Program-made: the position numbers and the translations under genes
In this document: one piece after another, positions 40,926 through 48,600 of the stretch
How the letters are laid out: every line of letters begins with the position of its first letter
How positions within the stretch are numbered: the first letter of the stretch is position 1
The notes under the pieces: generated by a model
What the model saw: the letters and a program-made list of their open reading frames with translations, nothing else
Told to the model about the DNA's origin: nothing
Databases searched by the model: none
Assembly: GCA_016290775.1 (NCBI GenBank)
Contig: JAEEVF010000001.1
Location: 248,001-312,000, forward strand
Direction: 5' to 3'
DNA length: 64,000 nt
Source: Acetatifactor sp.
GTDB taxonomy: Bacteria > Bacillota > Clostridia > Lachnospirales > Lachnospiraceae

Positions 40926-42089
40926 ATGCAGAAGGAAGCATACCGCAATGTCTTTGCGGAGATTGGTAAGACAGAAAAAGAAGTGAAGGATCGCCTTGAG
41001 GAGATCAAGCAGGAATTCTTTTACGGACCTGACAAAGTATATTTTCAAGTCGGCGACGACATGGGATATTTAGAGGATACGGGAAATCATGACGCACGAA
41101 CGGAAGGCATGTCCTATGGCATGATGATGTGCGTTCAGATGGACATGAAGGAAGAGTTTGACCGCATCTGGAAATGGGCCAAGACCTACATGTACATGGA
41201 GGATGGCTTTAATGAAGGGTATTTTGCCTGGTCCTGCGCCGTGGACGGCAAGAAGAACGCACATGGCCCTGCACCGGACGGCGAAGAGTTTTTTGCGATG
41301 GCGCTGTTCTTCGCATCCCACAGATGGGGCGACGGCGAAGGCATATTCAACTATTCGCATGAAGCAAAGGAGATACTTAGGGCCGTGCTCCATAAGGGAG
41401 AAAACGGCAGGCAAGGGTGCCCCATGTGGAATCATGAGAACCACCAGATCCTGTTCGTCCCTGGCATTGATTATACGGATCCCTCCTATCATCTGCCACA
41501 TTTTTATGAGCTATTTGCGAAGTGGGCATATGAAGAGGATCGGGAGTTTTGGAAAGAGGCGGCAAAGGCAAGCAGGGAGTACCTTGCAAAAGCATGTCAC
41601 CCTGTTTCCGGCATGAATGCGGAATACGCGGAGTTTGACGGCAGTCCGATGTCAAGGAAGCTTCCTTGGACCAAGGACAGGCATGACTGGTTTTACAGTG
41701 ATGCTTATCGCACGGTTGCAAACATTGGACTGGATTATGAATGGAACGGCATCAACGTAGGGCAGTGTGAGGCGGCGGAGCGTTTGCAGTACACGCTTGG
41801 CGTGGTGAATCGCGACAACCCGTTCCGCATCTATGAAGTCGACGGCACGCCGCTTGAGGGAAAGGCACTTCATCCTGTTGGCATGCTCGTTACGACGGCG
41901 CAGGGAGCATTGGCCGTGGACGGCCCCATCTCCCTGACAAGTCCTGACCAGACGAAGGCCCTTGCGGCGCAATGGGTTTCGAGGTTTTGGAAGGAGCCGC
42001 TCCGAAAAGGAGACAGGCGGTATTATGACAATTGTCTTTATGTGTTTGCATTCCTTGCACTGAGCGGGAATTATCGAATCTACGAGTAA
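40926..42089 (+). CDS. Glycoside hydrolase family 8, reducing-end xylose-releasing exo-oligoxylanase type
   Basis: A 387-residue cytosolic GH8 enzyme resembling Rex, which removes single xylose units from the reducing end of xylo-oligosaccharides by inversion. The catalytic acid is probably E60 in DARTEGMSYGMMM, the general partner Asp D118 in GPAPDGEEFFAMALFF, and the C-terminal (alpha/alpha)6 strands include HDWFYSDAYRTVANIGLDY, where a further Asp may be the base. There is no signal peptide. GGAGGAAAA precedes the ATG. It heads a three-gene run with an SGNH esterase and GH115, so its oligosaccharides must be imported. Assignment to Rex over endo-acting GH8 rests on cytosolic location and length. 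Confidence 0.88.
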   Translation: MQKEAYRNVFAEIGKTEKEVKDRLEEIKQEFFYGPDKVYFQVGDDMGYLEDTGNHDARTEGMSYGMMMCVQMDMKEEFDRIWKWAKTYMYMEDGFNEGYFAWSCAVDGKKNAHGPAPDGEEFFAMALFFASHRWGDGEGIFNYSHEAKEILRAVLHKGENGRQGCPMWNHENHQILFVPGIDYTDPSYHLPHFYELFAKWAYEEDREFWKEAAKASREYLAKACHPVSGMNAEYAEFDGSPMSRKLPWTKDRHDWFYSDAYRTVANIGLDYEWNGINVGQCEAAERLQYTLGVVNRDNPFRIYEVDGTPLEGKALHPVGMLVTTAQGALAVDGPISLTSPDQTKALAAQWVSRFWKEPLRKGDRRYYDNCLYVFAFLALSGNYRIYE

Positions 42090-42115
42090 CGACGAAGAAC
42101 GGAGGCAGAAAGAAC

Positions 42116-43804
42116 ATGGCAGGACCAAAAGCACCAAAGGACCCTACCGCAAAGGGGAGTCATTTTTATATCTGCAGGCAAAAGGAAGTGGCAGGAAATC
42201 CTACGCCGGATGGCAGAGGAGTGCAGTTCATCTATTTGGACGGGGAGAGGCTGACCACGTTTGCGAAAATGGTGGGATCCGTTACGGATGAGACCATGAT
42301 CAACAATCTTCGTTCTGCTGAAGGCTTCCTTTCCATGGTGGCAGGCATCGGCGTGACCGTGGAAGCGCAGGATGCTGACAATGCGATCGATTTTGTGTTC
42401 CAGATGTATGGGAAAAGGGATACTTACGGTTCGGGAGATCAGCTCCGCGTGCGCTGCAGGCCGGATGGCATGGAGCAGATCATATGGCTGGACGATCATG
42501 AGTGGGGCGATGACAATGCCGTGGTTGGACAGATGCGTTTCGAATTTGAAAAGCCCGGTACGCTGGCAACCATCGACGTAAAGCTTTATCTTCGCGAGGG
42601 CTTTGAAGCACCGGAACAGGAAGAGCGCACTGAGATTCGCGTGGAAAGTGAAGCATATCAGGCAATCCTTGGACGTTCCCTCATGAATCTTGGGAATTAT
42701 GCAAGGGTGAAAAGGGTTCTTGACCGAGCAAAACGCGGTGAAGAAGTGACCATTGCTTTCATCGGCGGATCCATCACCCAGGGCGCAGGTGCTACGCCCA
42801 TCGATAAGAAGGCATATGCATATCAGACCTGGGAACGATTTAAGGAAAATTTTGGCGAGAACGTAAAACTCATTAAGGCAGGCGTTGGCGGAACGCCCTC
42901 AGAGCTTGGCATGATCCGTTTTGAGAGGGACGTGCTCCGCGGCTTTACCGTAAAGCCTGACCTGATCGTGATCGAGTTTTCCGTGAATGATGAAGGCGAT
43001 GAGACGAAGGGCCTTTGCTATGAGAGCCTCGTCCGCAAATGTCTTGCGATGTCTGATGACACGGCAGTCATCCTCATCCATGCGGTGTTCGCGGATGACT
43101 GGAACCTGGAAGAACGCTTAGGGCCTGTCGGGGAGCGTTATGAGGTTCCCATGGTGAGCGTTCGTCAGGGCGTCGTGCCGCAGTTTTACTTAAAGCCCGA
43201 TACAGGAAGAGTATTGACAAAGAGCCAGTTCTTCTATGATGTTTATCATCCCACGAACATGGGGCATACGATCATGGCAGATTGTCTGATCCATCTCATG
43301 AAGAAGATCGATCAGTCACCCGAGATCGCAGACATAGACTGGAGAAGCAAACAGCCTTATTTCGGCGCTGATTTTGAAAACGTGGAGCTTGTGGACCGTG
43401 CATGGAAGACAGAGCTTCTAATGGACCTTACGGTCGGAAGCTTTTTGGAAAATGATGCAGACCTGCAGAGAGTGGAAATGGATGATCAGATCGTTCCCGT
43501 GCCGGAGTTCCCGAATAACTGGCACCACGCAGGCGGAAGCGAAGCATTCAGCGCAAAGATCAGCTGCAAGTCCCTCCTCATTGTTGTCAAGGATTCCGGT
43601 TCGCCGGAATATGGCAAAGCCATCGTCAAGGTAGATGGCAAGGAGGTTTTGACGCTGGATCCCCGGATCGTTGGCTGGACGCACTGCACGCCGCTGATCA
43701 TTTGGCGCGGAGAGCAGACGATGGAGCATAAGATCGAAGTTTCCATGATCCCGGGGGATGAGGACAAAAAGATGACGATCCTGGGGTTTGGCGTTGTAAG
43801 ATAA
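42116..43804 (+). CDS. SGNH-hydrolase esterase, probably deacetylating xylo-oligosaccharides
   Basis: A 562-residue, signal-less protein. An N-terminal beta-rich domain (about 1-195) precedes an SGNH domain (about 215-430) with the nucleophile S229 in IAFIGGSITQG, the block II Gly in VGGTPSELG, block III N in IEFSVNDEGDETKG, and Asp/His in DVYHPTNMGH. A C-terminal beta-sandwich-like domain (about 450-562) follows. Placed between GH8 and GH115 it most likely strips acetyl groups from imported glucuronoxylan oligosaccharides. AACGGAGG lies before the ATG at 42116; the frame is open back to 42032, but that stretch overlaps the GH8 end. Acetyl specificity is inferred from context. Confidence 0.82.
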   Translation: MAGPKAPKDPTAKGSHFYICRQKEVAGNPTPDGRGVQFIYLDGERLTTFAKMVGSVTDETMINNLRSAEGFLSMVAGIGVTVEAQDADNAIDFVFQMYGKRDTYGSGDQLRVRCRPDGMEQIIWLDDHEWGDDNAVVGQMRFEFEKPGTLATIDVKLYLREGFEAPEQEERTEIRVESEAYQAILGRSLMNLGNYARVKRVLDRAKRGEEVTIAFIGGSITQGAGATPIDKKAYAYQTWERFKENFGENVKLIKAGVGGTPSELGMIRFERDVLRGFTVKPDLIVIEFSVNDEGDETKGLCYESLVRKCLAMSDDTAVILIHAVFADDWNLEERLGPVGERYEVPMVSVRQGVVPQFYLKPDTGRVLTKSQFFYDVYHPTNMGHTIMADCLIHLMKKIDQSPEIADIDWRSKQPYFGADFENVELVDRAWKTELLMDLTVGSFLENDADLQRVEMDDQIVPVPEFPNNWHHAGGSEAFSAKISCKSLLIVVKDSGSPEYGKAIVKVDGKEVLTLDPRIVGWTHCTPLIIWRGEQTMEHKIEVSMIPGDEDKKMTILGFGVVR

Positions 43805-43837
43805 GGACGAATACTAACAGAGAGAAGGTTGACGTAA

Positions 43838-46795
43838 ATGAGTCGTACTTGTGTGATCGCTAAGGAAGAACAATTGGCCAGTTTTATTCTGGAAAGCACG
43901 GCGCTGCCAGGCGTTCGAAAGATCGCGGAAAAGGTGGCAAAGGACGTAAAGGCGGTTTGCGGGAGCATGCCCCAGATCGTGGAGCAGGAAGTGATCCCGA
44001 AGGCTGTTTCCGCTGAGGGTAGCATGAACGTTCTGGAGGACTTCTTTGACAAGGACGTGGTCTTTGTGGGTACACTGGGGTATAGCGATACCTTGGATTG
44101 TCTTGCGGAATTTGGCGTTTTTGACGTGTCGCAGCTTCGCGGAAAACGGGAGGTTTACAGAATCTCGATCATAGGGAAATCCCTTGTGATCGCCGGAAGT
44201 GACAAGCTGGGAACAATCTACGGCCTCTTTGCACTTTCGGAATATATCGGCGTATCCCCGATGGTAAAATTCGGTGATGCCGTGCCGCAGCCCAACCGTA
44301 CCTTGATCGCGGGTGAGGACATCGAGGTCGTTTCCAAGGAGCCCAGCGTGAAATACCGTGGCTTCTTTATCAACGATGAGTGGCCTTGCTTTGGCAATTG
44401 GGCCGTGGAGCATTTTGGCGGAATCAATGCGAAACTTTATGATCAAGTATTCGAATTCCTTCTGCGCATGAAGGGCAATTATCTCTGGCCTGCGATGTGG
44501 GCTTCGAGTTTTCCTTTGGACGGCCCCGGAAGCGCAAACGAGGAATTGGCGGATATGTATGGCATCACGATCGCATATTCCCATCATGAGCCTTGTCTTC
44601 GCGCCAGTGAGGAATGGGATAAGGTCAAGGGACCTGATTCTCGCTATGGAAATGAATGGAATTTCCATACCAATCAGGAAGGCCTTTTGAACTACTGGAT
44701 GGACTCCTTAAAGCGCAGCGGTAAGTACAAGCACATGATCACGATCGGCATGCGCGGTGAGCGAGACAGTTCCATGCTTGGCCCAGATTCGACCTTGAAG
44801 GATAACATTGACCTCTTAAAGAGCGTGATCAAGGCGCAAAGAGGTCTGATCATGCATTACGTGAACTTTGACCTGAACAAGGTGCCGCAGCTCCTGGCCC
44901 TCTACAAAGAGGTGGAAGCGTACTTTTACGGTGATGAGGAGACGGAAGGCTTAAAGGATTGGGACGAGCTGGAGAACGTGATCTTTATGCTCTGTGAGGA
45001 CAATTTTGGTCACATGCGCACGCTCCCGACCGCGGACATCCGTTCCCACAAGGGCGGCTTCGGCATGTATTATCACTTGGATTATCACGGCGGTCCCGTA
45101 TCCTATGAGTGGATGCCGTCAACTCCACTTTCCCTGATCTGGGAGCAGATGACGGAAGCATATGATTACGGCATTCAGGACGTATGGATCGTCAACGTGG
45201 GCGACATCAAGGGCAATGAGGTTGCGTTGAACTATTTCATGGATCTCGCCTATGATTTCGATAAATGGGGCAGCAGTGCAAAGAACACCTGGAGAGAGTA
45301 CCTTACGCAATGGGCGGCAAGGATCTTCCCCGGAGCAACGCCGGAGAGGCAGCAGGCACTCGCGGACATCTACGAAGGCTTTGTACAGCTGAACTTCATG
45401 AGAAGACCCGAGGCGCTTCACGCAGGCGTTTACCATCCCTGCAATTATCGCGAGACCGACAGGCTCCTTACCATGATCGAGAAGGTGGAGCAGCTCAATG
45501 AGAAGACCTATGCGGAGCTGGATCGGATCTCCAAGCTGCCGGCTTACAGCATGATCTATTATCCCGCGCGCATCAGCATGAACCTGATCAAGATGCAGCT
45601 CTTTGCAGGAAAGAATCAGTTTTATGCTTCTCAGGGAAGACCGATCGCCAATACCTATGGCGAACTCATGAAGCAATGTATTGAGGAAGACAAGAGACTA
45701 TGCCAGGAATTCCGTGAGTTTAGAAATGGCAAGTGGGCTGGCATGGAGCTTGAAAAGCACATTGGCTTTACCAAGTGGAATGACGACGGATGGAGATATC
45801 CCGCGCGCAGCGTTGTGGAGCCCGTATCTCAGCCGAGGATGAGCGTGTCCAGGGCGGATGATCCGATCCTCGCGACGAAGAATTATGGCGCGCCTCAGGT
45901 GATCCGCGTGCATGATTTCCTGAACCTGAACGTGGATCAGGTGGCACTTGAGATCAGCAATGACGGCACGGGTTCAGTGAAATTTACGATCAAGCCTCAG
46001 ACGGGAGAGATCCCTTCGTGGCTTAAGGTTTCGGCGTTGGAGGGTGAAACGGAGACCCTTTCGGAGATCACGATCGGGTGTGACCGCGAGGAGCTCGAAA
46101 AGGCAGTACTCGCCAGCAAGAAGGAAGATGGGACATTTGACGATGACGGGATCCAGACGGCAGTCCTTCTCGTGGAAAACGACAATGCAGTGGTGGCAGT
46201 GGAAGTGAAGGCCGCGATGCCAAACGTGGAGGAGCTTGCGAAGGGAACGTTCCTTCCGGATGCCGTGGACGGCGTGATCGTCATGGAAGCGCATCACTAT
46301 GCAGAGAAAAAGGATCTGGAAGATGCAGGCTTTGTGCATCTTGAAGGCCATGGCAGAAGCGGAAACGGTATGAAGGTGCTTCCGTCCACGGCGGAGTTTT
46401 CACCGAAGGGCGAAAAGCCGGAGCTTACCTACAAGTTCCGCTTGCCGGAAGAAGGGAAATATCGCGTGGAGCTTTGGACTTCACCCGTAAATTCCCTGGT
46501 GAACGACAGGGCGCTTCGCGTGCATTTAGAGACGCCGGTGCAGTCTAAGAACATGAATGTCCTGAATCCCAGCTATCGCGGCGGAGATTATAACGATCCC
46601 AAGTGGTCTGCGGCCGTGATGAATCAGATCCATGTAGTGGGTGCTGACATGAACTTTGAGGCCGGAGATCAGTATTTGAAGATTGGCGCGCTCGAAGCAG
46701 GCCTGGTACTTGAGAGAATTCTGATCTATCCCGCAGGAAAGAAGCTCAAGGATTCCTATCTTGGACCGAAGGAAAGCTATTTCAAGGCAGAATGA
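43838..46795 (+). CDS. Xylan alpha-1,2-glucuronidase, GH115
   Basis: A 985-residue GH115 enzyme that removes (4-O-methyl)glucuronic acid from xylan or long xylo-oligosaccharides. The catalytic core shows VKYRGFFINDEWPCFGNWA, MKGNYLWPAMWASSF and ITIGMRGERDSS, characteristic of the family, in a central (beta/alpha)8 barrel at about residues 165-470. The helical region with NYFMDLAYDF and AGVYHPCNYRETDRLL and a C-terminal beta-sandwich (about 800-985) complete the four-domain layout. No signal peptide, so intracellular. It is the last gene of the xylan run, ending just before the strong hairpin at 46829. Confidence 0.93.
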   Translation: MSRTCVIAKEEQLASFILESTALPGVRKIAEKVAKDVKAVCGSMPQIVEQEVIPKAVSAEGSMNVLEDFFDKDVVFVGTLGYSDTLDCLAEFGVFDVSQLRGKREVYRISIIGKSLVIAGSDKLGTIYGLFALSEYIGVSPMVKFGDAVPQPNRTLIAGEDIEVVSKEPSVKYRGFFINDEWPCFGNWAVEHFGGINAKLYDQVFEFLLRMKGNYLWPAMWASSFPLDGPGSANEELADMYGITIAYSHHEPCLRASEEWDKVKGPDSRYGNEWNFHTNQEGLLNYWMDSLKRSGKYKHMITIGMRGERDSSMLGPDSTLKDNIDLLKSVIKAQRGLIMHYVNFDLNKVPQLLALYKEVEAYFYGDEETEGLKDWDELENVIFMLCEDNFGHMRTLPTADIRSHKGGFGMYYHLDYHGGPVSYEWMPSTPLSLIWEQMTEAYDYGIQDVWIVNVGDIKGNEVALNYFMDLAYDFDKWGSSAKNTWREYLTQWAARIFPGATPERQQALADIYEGFVQLNFMRRPEALHAGVYHPCNYRETDRLLTMIEKVEQLNEKTYAELDRISKLPAYSMIYYPARISMNLIKMQLFAGKNQFYASQGRPIANTYGELMKQCIEEDKRLCQEFREFRNGKWAGMELEKHIGFTKWNDDGWRYPARSVVEPVSQPRMSVSRADDPILATKNYGAPQVIRVHDFLNLNVDQVALEISNDGTGSVKFTIKPQTGEIPSWLKVSALEGETETLSEITIGCDREELEKAVLASKKEDGTFDDDGIQTAVLLVENDNAVVAVEVKAAMPNVEELAKGTFLPDAVDGVIVMEAHHYAEKKDLEDAGFVHLEGHGRSGNGMKVLPSTAEFSPKGEKPELTYKFRLPEEGKYRVELWTSPVNSLVNDRALRVHLETPVQSKNMNVLNPSYRGGDYNDPKWSAAVMNQIHVVGADMNFEAGDQYLKIGALEAGLVLERILIYPAGKKLKDSYLGPKESYFKAE

Positions 46796-46828
46796 AGTGA
46801 CCTATAACAAAGTGACACATAAAACAAA

Positions 46829-46861
46829 ACGTGCCAGTGGGGACTGTCCCCGCTGGCACGT
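46829..46861. terminator. Bidirectional terminator hairpin between convergent genes
   Basis: ACGTGCCAGTGGGGA and TCCCCGCTGGCACGT form a 15-bp stem (one T-G wobble) with a CTG loop. Read on the minus strand, TTTTGTTTTAT follows the stem, a good U tract for the gene at 46888; on the plus strand TTTGCTTGT follows, weaker, for the GH115 gene. The GGGGACTGTCCCC core is reminiscent of dispersed palindromic elements in Clostridia. Confidence 0.85.
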
Positions 46862-46887
46862 TTGCTTGTATTGCCTTCTGGCATATT

Positions 46888-48213
46888 TTATTCCTTTGCA
46901 GGTGCGGTTGCATTTTCCTCTGAGGGTTGCACTTCCTTGGCCTCAGGGAGCGTCAGGAGCACTTTGACGATGCGGTTTTGGTCGAGGCCTTGTACCTTCA
47001 GTACCGTGCCGTCCTCGAGCGTTACGGATTCGCCGTCCTCGGGAAGGTCGTCAAGATGCTCGATTAGGATGCCGCCGATGGAGTCATATTCCTCGCTCGC
47101 AAGGGAAATCCCAAGCGTATCGTTCACGTCATCCAAGTTCATGCTGCCTTCGATCAGATAATTTCTGTCATCGATCTTTTTGATCTTTTCAACTTCGTCT
47201 TGATCATATTCATCACGGATCTCGCCGACGATCTCCTCCAGCAGGTCTTCCAGGGTGATCATGCCGACGGTGACGCCATATTCATTGACCACAAAGGTAA
47301 CGCTGGTGGTCTTTTCGCGGATCTCATACAAAAGATCGGAAATCTTTTTGTATTCGTAGGTGAAATGCGCTTCCCGCAGGATGTTCCGGATATGGAAATG
47401 TTCTGGATCATCCGTGAGGATAAAGTCCTTGATATTGATCAGACCGATAATGTTGTCCTTGTCTTCTTCATATACGGGAAGACGAGTGTACATGTGCTTT
47501 CTGAAAACGGAGAGGACTTCGTGATAATCATCGTTCACGTTCACCGTGACCATGTTGACCTTCGGGATCATGATGTCCTTTGCCAGGGCATCCGAGAATT
47601 CAAACACGTTGTAGATGATCTCGCGTTCTTCGGACTCGATCACGCCGTCTTCGTGGCTTACGTCAACGTAAGTCTTAAGCTCGTTCTCCGTCATGGTACT
47701 GGTCTTTTCATTGGGGTCCACGTGGAACAGGAAAAGCACCAGGCCGGAGATCTTGTCGATCAAAAAGATCAACGGTGTAAGCACGGTCGTTAACGCGTAG
47801 ATCACGCCGCCGTAAGCAAGGGCAAGGCGATCAGCAAAGTGCATTGCCCAGGTCTTGGGGATCACCTCTCCGAAGATCAGGATGACCAGGGTCAGCACAA
47901 AGGTCGCAATGCTGACTGCAAGGCTGATCCGCATGGCCATGGTCGCCGCCAGGGCGGAGGCGGAAAGGTTCACGACGTTGTTCCCGATGAGGATCGCGCT
48001 GAGCATCTTGCTGTTGTGGTCCAAGAGCTTATTCACTCTGGCCGCACGCTTGTTGCCTTCCTCCTCAAGGGAGCGGAGCCGCACCTTGTTGGCTGCCGTC
48101 AATGCCGTCTCTGCCGAGGAAAAGAACGCCGACAGGACGATCAGTATAAACAATATGATCAGTTCAATGACAAATAGCTGTATGTCATCTGGGGGAACCA
48201 AGAAAAACCACAC
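46888..48213 (-). CDS. CNNM/CorC-type CBS-domain membrane protein (hemolysin-like family)
   Basis: A 441-residue protein of the UPF0053/CNNM family, implicated in Mg2+ or Co2+ efflux. A DUF21 domain with about four membrane segments (residues 10-180; SAFFSSAETALTAANKVRL, LIFGEVIPKTWA) precedes two CBS motifs (about 210-330) and a C-terminal CorC_HlyC domain (about 345-425; DRNYLIEGSMNLDDVNDTLG). The longest frame begins at GTG at 48213, but the ribosome site AAAGGAG overlaps that codon; the in-frame TTG at 48201 is 11 bases after GGAG and is the more plausible start. The only minus-strand gene, it diverges from scfA. Confidence 0.88.
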   Translation of the reverse strand: MWFFLVPPDDIQLFVIELIILFILIVLSAFFSSAETALTAANKVRLRSLEEEGNKRAARVNKLLDHNSKMLSAILIGNNVVNLSASALAATMAMRISLAVSIATFVLTLVILIFGEVIPKTWAMHFADRLALAYGGVIYALTTVLTPLIFLIDKISGLVLFLFHVDPNEKTSTMTENELKTYVDVSHEDGVIESEEREIIYNVFEFSDALAKDIMIPKVNMVTVNVNDDYHEVLSVFRKHMYTRLPVYEEDKDNIIGLINIKDFILTDDPEHFHIRNILREAHFTYEYKKISDLLYEIREKTTSVTFVVNEYGVTVGMITLEDLLEEIVGEIRDEYDQDEVEKIKKIDDRNYLIEGSMNLDDVNDTLGISLASEEYDSIGGILIEHLDDLPEDGESVTLEDGTVLKVQGLDQNRIVKVLLTLPEAKEVQPSEENATAPAKE

Positions 48214-48247
48214 TCCTTTACTTCATTCAGAATGATATTTATGGAAT

Positions 48248-48276
48248 ATCTTACAGAAAAGCCTATGAATTGTCAA
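48248..48276 (-). promoter_or_regulatory. Promoter of the CBS-domain membrane protein
   Basis: On the minus strand: TTGACA at 48276-48271, a 17-base spacer and TAAGAT at 48253-48248. Its -35 box is one base from the -35 box of the scfA promoter on the other strand, together making the palindrome TGTCAAGTTGACA. Confidence 0.7.
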
Positions 48277-48277
48277 G

Positions 48278-48306
48278 TTGACAGATAAAAGATTTTATGC
48301 TATACT
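48278..48306 (+). promoter_or_regulatory. scfA promoter
   Basis: TTGACA at 48278-48283, exactly 17 bases and TATACT at 48301-48306: an almost perfect housekeeping promoter, implying high constitutive expression of the SCIFF peptide. Confidence 0.88.
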
Positions 48307-48362
48307 AGCATCGATTGTGAGAAAAAGTCGTAAATCGCGTAAGAAATAAGGAGGTTTCATTT

Positions 48363-48506
48363 ATGAAGCACATTAAGACTTTAACTACCAGAGACCTGAA
48401 GAAGTCCATGAAGAAGGGTGGCTGCGGCGAGTGCCAGACTTCCTGCCAGTCTGCATGCAAGACTTCCTGTACCGTGGGAAATCAGAGCTGCGAGCAGTTG
48501 AAGTAA
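48363..48506 (+). CDS. scfA: Six-cysteine ranthipeptide SCIFF precursor
   Basis: A 47-residue precursor. A basic N-terminal leader (KHIKTLTTRDLKKSMKKGG) is followed by a core with exactly six cysteines at 21, 24, 28, 32, 36 and 43, matching the SCIFF ('six cysteines in forty-five') family that is near-universal in Clostridia. In the characterised relative CteA the maturase links Cys32 to Thr37; Cys32 and Thr37 are both present at those positions here. AAGGAGG precedes the ATG at 48363. Driven by a near-consensus promoter and separated from its maturase by a hairpin. No exporter is encoded with it. The biological role of SCIFF is still unsettled. Confidence 0.96.
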   Translation: MKHIKTLTTRDLKKSMKKGGCGECQTSCQSACKTSCTVGNQSCEQLK

Positions 48507-48538
48507 GCGAATTACATATTCGAACTGAAAAAACAATC

Positions 48539-48575
48539 ATAAGCAGCGATCCTAAGGTCGCTGCTTATCTTTTGA
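48539..48575 (+). terminator. Attenuating terminator between scfA and scfB
   Basis: ATAAGCAGCGA at 48539-48549 and TCGCTGCTTAT at 48558-48568 form a perfect 11-bp stem followed by CTTTTGATTTT. Partial read-through would give much more precursor than maturase message. Confidence 0.8.
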
Positions 48576-48600
48576 TTTTACGATCAGAGAGGAAGCTTTT

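Noticed and set aside
43814..44668. Minus-strand open frame opposite the GH115 gene.
   Set aside because: Antisense shadow of a strongly supported glycosidase; no ribosome site or domain.
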